Shown one piece after another: positions 43,986-52,178 of a DNA stretch of 64,000 bases. The notes under the pieces are model-generated. The model was not told where the DNA came from. It saw only the letters and a list, made by a program, of their open reading frames with translations, and did not search any database. Made by a program: the position numbers and the translations under genes. Within the stretch, counting starts at the first letter, position 1. Every line of letters starts with the position of its first letter. The DNA lies in the NCBI RefSeq assembly GCF_014695575.1, contig NZ_JACJOO010000087.1, positions 1 to 64,000 of the forward strand, written 5' to 3'. The DNA is from Leptolyngbya sp. FACHB-8. GTDB lineage: Bacteria; Cyanobacteriota; Cyanobacteriia; Elainellales; Elainellaceae.

Positions 43986-44126
43986 GGGCTTGCTTTTTGA
44001 GTCAGGTTCAATATGTCCATTAAAAATGGAAGATAAACATTGTTTGTTGTGAAACCCTCCTTATGAAATGACGGGGAGAAAGTTACACCACCAACGTAGG
44101 ACGGCTACGACGATCCCCATATACAG

Positions 44127-44172
44127 AACCCCAGATTTCGCCGCTACAAACTAACGGTAAAATCCGGGGTTT
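44127..44172 (-). terminator. Imperfect hairpin behind the 109-residue gene
   Basis: AACCCCAGATTT pairs with AAATCCGGGGTT with one mismatch. It lies 34 bp past the stop of the minus-strand gene at 44206. Confidence 0.4.
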
Positions 44173-44205
44173 GTTAAAAGAGCCAATTTCAAAGCCTTAC
44201 ACGGC

Positions 44206-44535
44206 TTAGAAAAGGTCAGATTCAATCTGATTCAAAGGGATGAAGCATTCTTGGGGAAGAAGCACAGGCTTCGTGCCAAAAATGAGCTTGCCGCGATGGG
44301 TGTAGCGATCGATCGCCATCCCAATAGGCCGACGCACCTCTTCAGGATGCACTTCATAAAAAGTTCGGTAAATGTTACGGGCAGAATGCAAAAGGGCGGG
44401 ATCCAGAAGCGCCGAAAAACTCATCGACTCATGATGAGTCGAGTCCATCGGTAGGCCAGTGCTGGGTTGATTCTGTGTGTATTGTGAGGTGTACACCAAC
44501 GCTTTCTCCAATTGCGATCGCCAATAGTCTATCAA
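44206..44535 (-). CDS. Small protein of unknown function
   Basis: 109 residues if it starts at TTG 44535, or 80 from ATG 44448. The C-terminal half is distinctive (ARNIYRTFYEVHPEEVRRPI, GMAIDRYTHRGKLIFGTKP), with no known motif, signal or membrane segment. A stop lies five codons before the TTG, so the N-terminus cannot be longer. I do not recognise a family. Confidence 0.55.
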   Translation of the reverse strand: MIDYWRSQLEKALVYTSQYTQNQPSTGLPMDSTHHESMSFSALLDPALLHSARNIYRTFYEVHPEEVRRPIGMAIDRYTHRGKLIFGTKPVLLPQECFIPLNQIESDLF

Positions 44536-44754
44536 CGTACTTCCGAGCTACCCAACGGACTTACCCCGCCAAGTTGCCTAATAGCATAGCGAAAAAGCCA
44601 GGGAACGAACCAAATTTATCAGGAGTCTCGATAAATTGATAAAGCAGAGCAGGGGAATAAGGGGGCAGGGGAGCGAATGAGTAGGGGGAGCAAGGAAATC
44701 ATGACCCAACCAGCGCCCCATCCACTCGCCCACCTATACACTCTACCCTTTGCC

Positions 44755-45837
44755 TTAGCTCAGCGCCTTCAACAACGCATCACCCATGGCCTGACAACCC
44801 ACCAGAGTCATCCCCTCTGAGTAGATGTCACCTGTGCGGTAACCCTGATCCAGAACTTTTTGAACCGCTTGTTCTAAACGATTGGCGGCTTCGGGTTCGC
44901 TGAGGCCGTAGCGTAGCATCATAGCTGCACTGAGCACTTGCGCAAGGGGATTGGCCTTATCCTGGCCTGCGATGTCGGGGGCGGAACCATGAACAGGCTC
45001 GAATACACCAGGGCCGCTGGCACCCAGGCTAGCGGAAGGCAGCATCCCAATACTCCCGGTTAGCATCGCTGCCGCATCGGAAAGGATGTCGCCGAACAGG
45101 TTGCCCGTTACGATGGTGTCAAACTGCTTGGGGTTACGCAGCAATTGCATTGCCGCGTTGTCCACGTACATATGGCTCAATTCCACATCGGGGTACTCGG
45201 AAGCCAGGAGGGTGATGCGATCGCGCCACAACTGCGACACCTCAAGCACATTAGACTTATCTACCGAGCACAGCCGTTTGCTGCGCTTTTGGGCGGCTTC
45301 AAAGGCGACTCGGCCAATCCGGTCAATTTCGGCCTCGGTGTAAACCATGGTATTGACACCACGTTTGGCTCCGTTCTCATCGGTAAAGATCCCGCGTGGC
45401 TGTCCGAAGTAAATTCCTCCTGTGAGTTCGCGCACGACCATGATGTCGACCCCTTCCACTACCTCACGCTTGAGGCTGGAAGCATCGATTAACTGGGGCA
45501 GAATCGTGGCTGGCCGCAAGTTGGCGAAGGCACCCAAACCAGCTCGCAGACCCAGCAATCCCCGTTCCGGGCGTTGCGCGTTGGGCAGTGTATCCCACTT
45601 GTAGCCACCGATCGCCGCTAACAGTACCGCATCGCTATCCTTACAGATCGCCAGGGTTTCATCAGGCAAGGGGTTACCTGTCGCGTCGATGGCGGCTCCA
45701 CCAATTAGGGCTTCTTTGAAATCAAACTGAATCCCCAATTGCTGGCCCACCTCCTTCAATACGGTCACGGTGACCGCCAAAATCTCAGGGCCGATGCCGT
45801 CGCCAGGAAGGAGAGTGATGCGATATTGCTTGGTCAT
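44755..45837 (-). CDS. leuB: 3-isopropylmalate dehydrogenase
   Basis: 360 residues. It oxidises and decarboxylates 3-isopropylmalate with NAD+ in leucine synthesis. GDGIGPEI opens the fold. The substrate arginines lie in [13 protein letters not shown] and [17 protein letters not shown]; the metal-binding Asp residues are in [10 protein letters not shown]; the NAD site is [22 protein letters not shown]. Length is normal for bacteria. No other leu gene is next to it, as is usual in cyanobacteria. ATG 45837. Confidence 0.96.
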   Translation of the reverse strand: MTKQYRITLLPGDGIGPEILAVTVTVLKEVGQQLGIQFDFKEALIGGAAIDATGNPLPDETLAICKDSDAVLLAAIGGYKWDTLPNAQRPERGLLGLRAGLGAFANLRPATILPQLIDASSLKREVVEGVDIMVVRELTGGIYFGQPRGIFTDENGAKRGVNTMVYTEAEIDRIGRVAFEAAQKRSKRLCSVDKSNVLEVSQLWRDRITLLASEYPDVELSHMYVDNAAMQLLRNPKQFDTIVTGNLFGDILSDAAAMLTGSIGMLPSASLGASGPGVFEPVHGSAPDIAGQDKANPLAQVLSAAMMLRYGLSEPEAANRLEQAVQKVLDQGYRTGDIYSEGMTLVGCQAMGDALLKALS

Positions 45838-45887
45838 GATGAATAAGGAAACAGAACTGCGGTTAAAGCTAAGGTTATGAACTCAGT

Positions 45888-45949
45888 CAATTGTGGGGTG
45901 GGTGCCCTCACCCGCCCGGACAGGCAAAATGCCCATCCCACAAGAATTG
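45888..45949. repeat. Imperfect hairpin upstream of leuB
   Basis: CAATTGTGGGGTGGGTGC pairs with GCCCATCCCACAAGAATTG with small bulges. It lies 51 bp upstream of the leuB start. It might lie within the leuB leader. I see no leader peptide rich in Leu codons, so attenuation is not supported. Confidence 0.45.
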
Positions 45950-46029
45950 CAGTTGAATAATGCACGCTCCTGCGCAAGCTAGCATTGTATAACGCTAGAG
46001 GCGCACTTCTAAGGTGCAATCGTCTTGGG

Positions 46030-46160
46030 CAGCCAATTCTCATTGTGAGCTTCAAATCCGAGAGTCGTGCCCTATGGGCACGACTCTCGGATTTGAAGCC
46101 GGAAAACTGCTCGCCTCAGGCGAGCAGTTTTCCGGTTGGATTCCAAAATGAGAATTGCTG
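46030..46160. repeat. Family B element, copy 3, without target duplication
   Basis: 131 bp with ends CAGCCAATTCTCA and TGAGAATTGCTG. Arm 1 (starts AGCTTCAAATCCGAGAG) and arm 2 (CCGGAAAACTGCTCGCC with GGCGAGCAGTTTTCCGG) are paired but differ from the other copies. Flanks do not match each other, which suggests an older copy or recombination between copies. Confidence 0.85.
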
Positions 46161-46166
46161 GATTTA

Positions 46167-46199
46167 GGGGGAGAGAATAGCTTTGCTACTCTCTCCTCC
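46167..46199 (-). terminator. Hairpin behind the 100-residue gene
   Basis: GGGGGAGAGAATAG pairs with CTACTCTCTCCTCC with one mismatch and a CTTTG loop, ending 7 bp from the stop of the minus-strand gene at 46206. It suits a terminator. Confidence 0.55.
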
Positions 46200-46205
46200 T
46201 AACCT

Positions 46206-46508
46206 TTACTCAATGGTAAGAAATTCCACTGTGGGGATTAGCGGATCTTTCACCACCCCAATGCCTCGATAGCCCCACCGCTTGAGTAATGCCCCCAACT
46301 GGCTCCCTGGAATTGTTTCAACGGAGAAGCGATCGCTCGCCTCCGCTGCATGGGTGTTTAAGTAACTCAGGGCGTCTGCATACTCCCCAAATAACAGTAA
46401 AAACTGGATAGGAGCCGTATCAGGATCGGCATCTGCCGTACGAGCGCGGGCAACGAGGTACTGGCCATCCTGACGGGAGCGGAGGAGGTGGTGAGTTTGG
46501 GAGTACAT
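46206..46508 (-). CDS. Small protein of unknown function
   Basis: 100 residues. The frame is open further upstream (to 46745), but that part is Lys/Pro-rich and overlaps the next gene in another frame, so I start at ATG 46508. The chain reads as one compact alpha/beta domain: YLVARARTADADPDTAPIQF, LLLFGEYADALSYLNTH, LLKRWGYRGIGVVKDP. No known motif. It lies 103 bp behind the DUF2227-like gene in the same direction and could share its transcript. Confidence 0.7.
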   Translation of the reverse strand: MYSQTHHLLRSRQDGQYLVARARTADADPDTAPIQFLLLFGEYADALSYLNTHAAEASDRFSVETIPGSQLGALLKRWGYRGIGVVKDPLIPTVEFLTIE

Positions 46509-46611
46509 AGGGGGTGGATAAGTGGATGGGTAGGAAGTACGAGGGCAAGAGAGGATGGTAGAGGTCTTGAGTTCTTTTTGTTCTTTGTTGTCTGTCTTGT
46601 GCTCTCTGCCT

Positions 46612-47205
46612 TTATGGGCGACGGCTACGGGGTGTGGGCGATCGCTTTCGACTACTTTTTCGGCGGGTTTTCTTCTGCTTGGGAAGAACGGCTTTCCATC
46701 CTTCAGTTTTGTAGCGACGACGGGTGGTGGTGGCCCAGTCGGCAAGGATATGGCTGAGGGCTCCGAGCTCGATCCCTATGACCAGGGTGAACCAATGGGT
46801 GCGGTATTGGGAGAGCGATCGCCCCATTCCTCCAAAAATATCGCCCCAGCTCCAGCCCAGTTGCCCGATCTGGTTCACCATCGCTAGCCCCAAAAATGTG
46901 AAGAAGCCCAACAACACCAGCAAGTAGAGAATGCGCAGGGCTGTGCCAGTGATGGGGGAATGGGAAAGGGGCGATCGGTGGGAGAGGCTCCCCTGATACG
47001 GAATCCAGATCCAGCGAAACCATCCCCATCGCTTGAACTGGACAGAGTGAATATCCAGGTCAGGCCCAAACATAAGCCCCCCAAATAGATAACCGCCTGC
47101 CATCAGCAGAGTAGAGGTACTGCTGGCGGTGGCAAGCAGGGTTCCTATCCCAACCAGGGGAAGTGTCCAGAGAGTGATGCGATCGTGGGTGTGGCCGGAG
47201 GGCAT
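46612..47205 (-). CDS. DUF2227-like metal-binding membrane protein
   Basis: 197 residues. MPSGHTHDRITLW at the start, LMFGPDLDIHSVQFKRWGWFRWIW, YQGSLSHRSPLSHSPITG and GALSHILADW carry the ordered His/Asp positions of putative metal-binding integral membrane proteins. Three or four helices are visible. The tail is very basic (KKTRRKSSRKRSPTPRSRR). The function of this family is not known. The ATG at 47205 is the family start. Confidence 0.82.
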   Translation of the reverse strand: MPSGHTHDRITLWTLPLVGIGTLLATASSTSTLLMAGGYLFGGLMFGPDLDIHSVQFKRWGWFRWIWIPYQGSLSHRSPLSHSPITGTALRILYLLVLLGFFTFLGLAMVNQIGQLGWSWGDIFGGMGRSLSQYRTHWFTLVIGIELGALSHILADWATTTRRRYKTEGWKAVLPKQKKTRRKSSRKRSPTPRSRRP

Positions 47206-47408
47206 GGGGCAGCCCAGTAGAACATTCGTATTTTTAGAATCCTAGCAGGGAGTGAGAATGGGGGAAAGGCAGGAGGCAGACGGCAGACGGCAGAAGCAGG
47301 TAATGGGCGAAGGTGAATACGAATGAATCATGAAGTTCGCGTCCGTCGGTTGCGAACTCTCTCAGGTTTAAAGCTCGAGATGAGAATTGCTGGCTTTTCT
47401 CAAAAAAC

Positions 47409-47436
47409 TTGCATCTCCCGTAAAGTCTGCTACATT
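47409..47436 (+). promoter_or_regulatory. Promoter of first tRNA-Val gene
   Basis: TTGCAT, 16 bp, then TACATT, ending 31 bp before the tRNA. The second copy has TTGCAG-16-TACATT before the tRNA at 47854. The third keeps TACATT with no good -35 at 16 bp. All three leaders between the -10 box and the tRNA are nearly identical. Confidence 0.7.
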
Positions 47437-47446
47437 AATAAATCGT

Positions 47447-47465
47447 GCTCCAGATGAAGTGGAAC
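47447..47465 (+). promoter_or_regulatory. Conserved leader hairpin before tRNA-Val copy 1
   Basis: GCTCCA-gatgaag-TGGAAC ends 2 nt before the mature tRNA. Copies 2 (47833-47851) and 3 (48041-48059) have GCTCCG-ga(t)...-CGGAAC: the A-T pair at the top of the stem has become G-C on both sides. This paired change suggests the RNA fold matters, perhaps for 5' processing. Confidence 0.6.
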
Positions 47466-47467
47466 GC

Positions 47468-47540
<73 letters not shown>

Positions 47541-47557
47541 TTTTTTAATAACAAGCG

Positions 47558-47583
47558 AACTGCACCGCTATAGCGGTGCAGTT
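47558..47583 (+). terminator. Terminator of tRNA-Val copy 1
   Basis: AACTGCACCGCTATAGCGGTGCAGTT is a perfect 26-bp palindrome followed by TCTTTCT, 18 bp past the tRNA. A related stem with the same CACCGC core follows copy 2. Confidence 0.75.
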
Positions 47584-47621
47584 TCTTTCTGGGTTCCAAC
47601 CACAATTTTCACAATGAGCTT

Positions 47622-47644
47622 TATTCCAAAATGAGAATTGCTGT
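47622..47644. repeat. Remnant of a family B end
   Basis: ATTCCAAAATGAGAATTGCTG is the right end of a family B element without the rest. The full copy 4 begins at the next base, and the last nine bases (AATTGCTGT) form its target duplication. Confidence 0.75.
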
Positions 47645-47776
47645 CAGCAATTCTCAGTATGGGCATCAAAGCCAAGAGTTCACGCCCTACGGGCGTGAAC
47701 TCTTGGCTTTGATGCCCGAAAACCGCGCGCCGAAGGCGCGCGGTTTTCGGGCCTAATTTCAAAATGAGAATTGCTG
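47645..47776. repeat. Family B two-armed element, copy 4, with 9-bp target duplication
   Basis: 132 bp. Arm 1 is a 27-bp perfect stem (47661-47687 with 47691-47717, TAC loop), arm 2 a 17-bp perfect stem (47715-47731 with 47735-47751, GAA loop). AATTGCTGT lies at 47636-47644 and 47777-47785. It separates tRNA-Val copies 1 and 2 and was inserted in an older family B end. Confidence 0.92.
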
Positions 47777-47853
47777 AATTGCTGTATTTTTTGTTTGCAG
47801 TGTTGCGATCATCTGCTACATTAATAAATCGTGCTCCGGATGAAGCGGAACGC

Positions 47854-47926
<73 letters not shown>

Positions 47927-47937
47927 TTCATTTCATA

Positions 47938-47977
47938 AAACATAAATTGCACCGCTACTGCGGTGCAATTTATGTTT
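47938..47977 (+). terminator. Terminator of tRNA-Val copy 2
   Basis: 18-bp perfect stem AAACATAAATTGCACCGC with its complement, TACT loop, then TTTCAACC. It shares TGCACCGCTA with the terminator of copy 1. Confidence 0.75.
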
Positions 47978-48061
47978 CAACCTTTTTTTGGCATTTTTTG
48001 CACATAAAAGTCGCGATTATCTGCTACATTAGTAAATCGTGCTCCGGATAAAGCGGAACGC

Positions 48062-48134
<73 letters not shown>

Positions 48135-48162
48135 TTTGTTAGCACCTTAATGGGTTGGCATC

Positions 48163-48235
48163 ATTAAACACAAAACCTGAAACGCTTTAACATCCGTGAA
48201 GCGGATACCGCAGCATTTCAGGTTTTGTGTTTAAT
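48163..48235 (+). terminator. Long hairpin behind tRNA-Val copy 3
   Basis: ATTAAACACAAAACCTGAAA (48163-48182) pairs perfectly with 48216-48235. The loop has further pairing (ATCCGTGAAGCGGAT). It differs from the terminators of copies 1 and 2. Confidence 0.65.
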
Positions 48236-48494
48236 CGAATTGAGTGGCTTAGATAAAAGTCCTAATTAACGAAAACAAAAAAACTCGTGATCACGTGCAT
48301 CCACGTAATTGGTTAGCAATGATTCCAATCCCGGTCGATGTGAATTTGGGTAGAATCTTCCATTCTTATCATCGGGATTTCAACATAAATGATGTGTCAG
48401 CTAGAGGCTCTGTCTCTTCTAATGAGGCAGAGCCTCGCGATCGCATCTAACCCGAAGTAGCCAACCGGAAGCTATTTCCAATTGAATGATTGGC
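48236..48494. other. Non-coding gap
   Basis: AT-rich sequence with a short hairpin AGGCTCTGTCTCTT/AATGAGGCAGAGCCT at 48404-48433 past the stop of the minus-strand gene at 48495, a possible terminator. I see no gene. Confidence 0.4.
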
Positions 48495-48803
48495 TTATCG
48501 GCAGACTTCCAGGCAAGATTTTGCGCCAGGTTGTCGCTGTTGCAGCTCAACCCACTGACGTACTTCACTTTCCGAGGCATTGTGGATAGCTCGACCTGTG
48601 CGAGTGTCGTAGCCATGCCACACGGCCTCGCCGGAGCGATCGCGCGTCAACCAAACTTGCAACGCAGTGTCATCCTCTCTCAAACTCATCACCATGCGGC
48701 GCCAAAGATGCTGAATCTTTTCGCGGATTGGGTGATGCTGTAACGGCTTGGAAGCCGCAAGGAAACCTGCCCTGTCTCTAGGGCTTTGTGTCGTAAATCT
48801 CAT
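48495..48803 (-). CDS. Small protein, paralogue of the one at 63654
   Basis: 102 residues, unknown function. The core VWLTRDRSGEAVWHGYDTRT and ASESEVRQWVELQQR matches the protein at the window's right end (FRGIDDAGVLYWRVHDPVTR and DESEVRSWLEERY), giving a shared pattern D-x-x-G-x-x-x-W-x-x-x-D-x-x-T then E-S-E-V-R-x-W. The N-terminal half is a basic helical stretch (REKIQHLWRRMVMSL) that also has a counterpart there. There is no membrane segment. The two copies are 15 kb apart, both on the minus strand. Confidence 0.72.
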   Translation of the reverse strand: MRFTTQSPRDRAGFLAASKPLQHHPIREKIQHLWRRMVMSLREDDTALQVWLTRDRSGEAVWHGYDTRTGRAIHNASESEVRQWVELQQRQPGAKSCLEVCR

Positions 48804-48960
48804 ACGGTTGGTTCTATTTTTTGTGTATAGGTCTACTGTATAAACGGCTCAGAATGAAATCAAAATACTCTACCTATCGCCTCCATCGGTTTTACCGATG
48901 GATCGGAAGGCTGTTTATGGGAAGGGTTTTCTCCCTCACCCTGCTGTTTCTGGTGCCATC

Positions 48961-49866
48961 ATGAAACGCAAATCGCGTACCTCCATGACCCTATCCCAAT
49001 TGCAGACGTTGCTGGCTGTTGCAGAGCGCAGTAGCTTCAGCGATGCTGCGTTGCAGTTGGGCCTTTCGCAATCGTCGGTCAGTGGGGCGATCGCGATGCT
49101 CGAAGAGCAATTGGGGGTGGTGCTGTTCTCCCGGGGGCGCTACGGGGCCCATCTGACGCCCATTGGTGAACGGATGGTGGCCTATGCCCAGCAGATTGTG
49201 AAACTTCAGGAAGATATGTTTACCGAAGCCCGCCTTTCCAATAGTCTGCGGGGCGGTGACCTGCGCATTACGTCCTTTCGCAGTGTAACGACGCATATTT
49301 TGTCAAATGTATTGGCCCGCTTTCGTCAGCAGTTTCCCAATGTAGCGATTCGCATTTCTGACAACTGGAATAACCAGGTGATTGAAGAGGATTTACGCCG
49401 AGGTCGTGCAGATGTTGGCTTTATTGACAGCCCTCTCGGTGATGAGTTCGAAAAGTGGAAAGTGTTCGAGGATGAATATGTCGTGCTGATTCCGATGCCG
49501 TTCCAGCACCCAGGAGTAACATTAACTTGGGAGCAGTTGAGTCGTTATCCATTGATCATGTTTGCGGAAGGGGATATGCACGATGAGGAGGTATACGCCC
49601 ACTGCGAGGCCCACGGCGTAACGCTCAATGTTGACTACTATGTCAACGCAGACTCCAGCATTGTTAGCATGATGGCGCAGGGTTTGGGGGTGACGATTAT
49701 GCCCCGCCTTGCAGCGGAACCCATTCCAGAGAATGTACAGGTTTACAGTCTTCCTGTACCGCTCTATCGCGAGATCTGGATGGCGGTACTGGCCAGTGCG
49801 CTTTTATCACCGCCAGTTTTTGCGTTTCTAGATATGGTTAAAGCGCAGGGAATGTTCAAGAAGTAA
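48961..49866 (+). CDS. LysR family transcriptional regulator
   Basis: About 301 residues. The N-terminal winged helix-turn-helix is clear: LSQLQTLLAVAERSSFSDAA, LQLGLSQSSVSGAIAMLEEQ, LGVVLFSRGRYGAHLTPIG. A co-inducer-binding domain of two alpha/beta lobes follows (about 95-295, with LRITSFRSVTTHILSNVL and ADVGFIDSPLGDEFEKWKV). The start is ATG 48961 or 48985; an earlier ATG at 48898 precedes any family homology. The target genes are unknown: the neighbour upstream is a small unknown gene on the other strand, which is the usual place for a LysR target. Confidence 0.9.
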   Translation: MKRKSRTSMTLSQLQTLLAVAERSSFSDAALQLGLSQSSVSGAIAMLEEQLGVVLFSRGRYGAHLTPIGERMVAYAQQIVKLQEDMFTEARLSNSLRGGDLRITSFRSVTTHILSNVLARFRQQFPNVAIRISDNWNNQVIEEDLRRGRADVGFIDSPLGDEFEKWKVFEDEYVVLIPMPFQHPGVTLTWEQLSRYPLIMFAEGDMHDEEVYAHCEAHGVTLNVDYYVNADSSIVSMMAQGLGVTIMPRLAAEPIPENVQVYSLPVPLYREIWMAVLASALLSPPVFAFLDMVKAQGMFKK

Positions 49867-49947
49867 GCCTCTTCCGTTTCAAGCAAGCATCCTCCCATGC
49901 GGAGTTGGTTCACCGTCTCGTTGGTTCGCTGGGATGTACAGTATTTA

Positions 49948-50069
49948 ACCTCAGTTCGGGATAAGCTGCAGTGCTCATTTTGGCGTGCGCAAAGCGCACG
50001 CCAAAATGAGCGTTTTCGAGTGCCGCGCAACGCGCGGCACTCGAAAACGCTCTTAACCCGAACTCAGGT
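49948..50069. repeat. Family A three-way element at the end of cheR, with target duplication
   Basis: 122 bp from ACCTCAGTTCGGG to CCCGAACTCAGGT. Arm 1 CATTTTGGCGTGCGC-aaa-GCGCACGCCAAAATG and arm 2 (GCGTTTTCGAGTGCCGCGC side) are perfect. TATTTA lies at 49942-49947 and 50070-50075. The cheR stop TAA (read on the minus strand) is inside the right duplication. Confidence 0.9.
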
Positions 50070-50072
50070 TAT

Positions 50073-50903
50073 TTATTGCGATGAATTGCGTAGTCGATGG
50101 TAAAGGCTTGTCTTGCCGTGGACTGCTTCAAATCTAGGATCGAGGTAAAACGTTGTCTCACCACTACCGAGAAACAAAAACCCATCTTCTCGTAAATAGC
50201 GTTGCACCTTATTCAAAATGGACTGTTTGGTATCGCTATTGAAATAAATGAGGACGTTCCTGAGAAAGATAACATCGAGTTCAGGGAGCGTATCCCAGGA
50301 ATGGAGCAGGTTGAGTTGCTGAAATTCAACCATCTGTCGAATGTCATCATTAATTTGCCAGGATTGCCCGGTTTTGTGAAAATAGCGATCGCGCATCACC
50401 GGCGTCAGTCCCCGGTTAATTTCCAGATTGCTGTAGATTCCCTGGCGCGCCCGGTCAAGCGATCGGGTTGATAAATCACTGGCAATCAAACGAACTGTCC
50501 AGTTTGCTAACTCTGGAAACGATTCGCGGATGAGCATGGCAATACTGTAAGGCTCCTGTCCAGTCGAACAACCAGCACTCCAAATATTGAGCATTCGATT
50601 GCTGGAACGTGACTGAATGAGAGGGGGGAGAATCGAGGTGCAGAGGGCTTCGAAGGGGTAGTGATCGCGGAAGAAGGAGGTTTCGCTAATCAGTAGCGCT
50701 TCGACGGCTTGAGTATGCAGGGTACTCAATGGAATGGTTTTAAGATGTTCGGTAAAGGCGGCGATCGACTCAAATCCAGTCTGAGTAGCCAGTTTATCCA
50801 GGTGCAGTTCCGCAAGGTAATCCTTGTGAGCTTCCAAAACAACTCCAGACTGCTCAAACACCAGGGTTCGGAGATAGTTAAAATCTAGGGCTCGTTGTGT
50901 CAT
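50073..50903 (-). CDS. cheR: Chemotaxis protein methyltransferase CheR
   Basis: About 276 residues. It methylates glutamates of the chemoreceptor with SAM. The N-terminal helical domain (DFNYLRTLVFEQSGVVLEAHK) is followed by the catalytic domain: ETSFFRDHYPFEAL, NIWSAGCSTGQEPYSIAMLI (SAM-binding loop), VIFLRNVLIYFNSDTKQSIL and LFLGSGETTF. I start at ATG 50903; the frame extends to 50984 inside cheB but without homology. The gene lies 4 bp behind cheB and is the last of the operon. Its stop codon overlaps the target duplication of a palindromic element. Confidence 0.92.
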   Translation of the reverse strand: MTQRALDFNYLRTLVFEQSGVVLEAHKDYLAELHLDKLATQTGFESIAAFTEHLKTIPLSTLHTQAVEALLISETSFFRDHYPFEALCTSILPPLIQSRSSNRMLNIWSAGCSTGQEPYSIAMLIRESFPELANWTVRLIASDLSTRSLDRARQGIYSNLEINRGLTPVMRDRYFHKTGQSWQINDDIRQMVEFQQLNLLHSWDTLPELDVIFLRNVLIYFNSDTKQSILNKVQRYLREDGFLFLGSGETTFYLDPRFEAVHGKTSLYHRLRNSSQ

Positions 50904-50907
50904 CCCC

Positions 50908-51975
50908 TCATCCCCCAACGAAAGAGGCGCGGCTGACCCGCCGCAAAATCTCTGGCATGATCTGGTCGAGAGGCAACACGGCATCGGCTAAGCCTGCATT
51001 TGCCACAAATCCTGGCATTCCCCAAACGACACTGCTGTCCTCATCCTGAGCCAAAATTTGCCCATTGCGATCGCGAATCTGCTCACATCCCCGCAGCCCA
51101 TCCTGCCCCATGCCCGTCAGGATAACGCCGAGGGTGCGATCGCCATAAACCTGGGCTACCGATTCGAATAGCACATCGACGGAGGGGCGGCAGGAATTTT
51201 TGGGAGGGGTTTGCTCGGTAGCAAGTTGCACAACAGAATTAACCTGTTTTACGGTGAGATGGTAATCACCGGGAGCAATCCAGATGGTGCCAGGACTGAG
51301 GGTGGCTCCGGCGATCGCCTCTCGAACGGGTAGTGCGCATTTGGTTGTCAGACGCTCTGCCAGCAGTCGGGTAAACATGGGTGGCATGTGCTGCACAATG
51401 GCGATCGGCACAGGAAAATCGGGTGGTACATCTGCTAGTAAGGTTCCCAGTGCATTGGGACCACCGGTAGAAACTCCAATTGCAACGATCTCTACCATTT
51501 CTTTCGGCCGATTGAACTGGCGAAGAGGAACGGAGGTAAGGGGTGAGGTTTCCGCTTTGTGAGTAGCTTTTCTGCTCAGGGCTTTGATTTTCGAAATCAG
51601 GGTGTCTTTCAGGTATTGAGTAACGTCGTCTACGTTTCCGAGATGGCTGGGTTTCGTTACATAGTCAGAGGCCCCTAAGGTCAGGGCATCGAGGGTGACC
51701 GTTGCTCCCCTGGTTGTCATAGAGCTGAACATGATCACAGGCAGATGGGTATTATTCTGACGAATATGCGCCAGAATTTGTAAGCCATCCATATCGGGCA
51801 TTTCCATATCCAGGATGACCACATCCGGATTGAGTTGCGCCAATTTTGCTAAAGCAATCTGTCCTGTTGCGGCAACTCCCGCAATTTCAATAGCAGGATC
51901 GGTAGCCAGGACTTTGCTGAGACGGCTTCGCACCATCACCGCATCATCCACAATTAAAACCCGAATGGTTGGCAT
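50908..51975 (-). CDS. cheB: Chemotaxis protein-glutamate methylesterase CheB
   Basis: 355 residues. The receiver (1-125) has D10, D11 and phospho-acceptor D56 in VVILDMEMPDMDG. The methylesterase domain (about 165-350) has the triad in GVSTGGPNALG (Ser), VQHMPPMFTRLLAERL (His) and GMGQDGLRGCEQI (Asp). It removes receptor methyl groups after phosphorylation by CheA, so the system adapts. It is 203 bp behind the receptor gene, with hairpins between, and 4 bp before cheR. Confidence 0.94.
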   Translation of the reverse strand: MPTIRVLIVDDAVMVRSRLSKVLATDPAIEIAGVAATGQIALAKLAQLNPDVVILDMEMPDMDGLQILAHIRQNNTHLPVIMFSSMTTRGATVTLDALTLGASDYVTKPSHLGNVDDVTQYLKDTLISKIKALSRKATHKAETSPLTSVPLRQFNRPKEMVEIVAIGVSTGGPNALGTLLADVPPDFPVPIAIVQHMPPMFTRLLAERLTTKCALPVREAIAGATLSPGTIWIAPGDYHLTVKQVNSVVQLATEQTPPKNSCRPSVDVLFESVAQVYGDRTLGVILTGMGQDGLRGCEQIRDRNGQILAQDEDSSVVWGMPGFVANAGLADAVLPLDQIMPEILRRVSRASFVGG

Positions 51976-52080
51976 AATTTTGAGAGCATAATTTTTGGAG
52001 CCTGCCTCGATTAACTTTCTAGTGACCAGAAGTCACAGTCCCTTAAGAACTGCGGCTTCTGCGGCTGATATTGCCCACCT

Positions 52081-52161
52081 ATTGAAGGTAAACACGATAG
52101 AGCGTGCTTTCAATCTGGTCGAAAAGGTTATTTTTCCGTGTAAAGGGCAGGAAAAATAACC
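52081..52161. repeat. Two hairpins between the receptor gene and cheB
   Basis: GGTTATTTTTCC (52126-52137) pairs with GGAAAAATAACC (52150-52161), and ATTGAA..CGTG at 52081 pairs with CACG..TTTCAAT-type sequence to 52113. They may partly end transcription after the receptor gene or stabilise the mRNA there. Confidence 0.55.
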
Positions 52162-52178
52162 GTTGAGATGAGCAAGTT

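Noticed and set aside
45838-46029. Leucine attenuator before leuB
   Set aside because: No short leader frame with Leu codons is present, only an imperfect hairpin.
46509-46745. N-terminal extension of the 100-residue protein
   Set aside because: The extension overlaps the end of the DUF2227-like gene, is Lys/Pro-rich and has no family support; ATG 46508 is a better start.
48895-48960. Earlier start for the LysR regulator
   Set aside because: The extra residues lack family similarity and the HTH begins right after the later ATGs.
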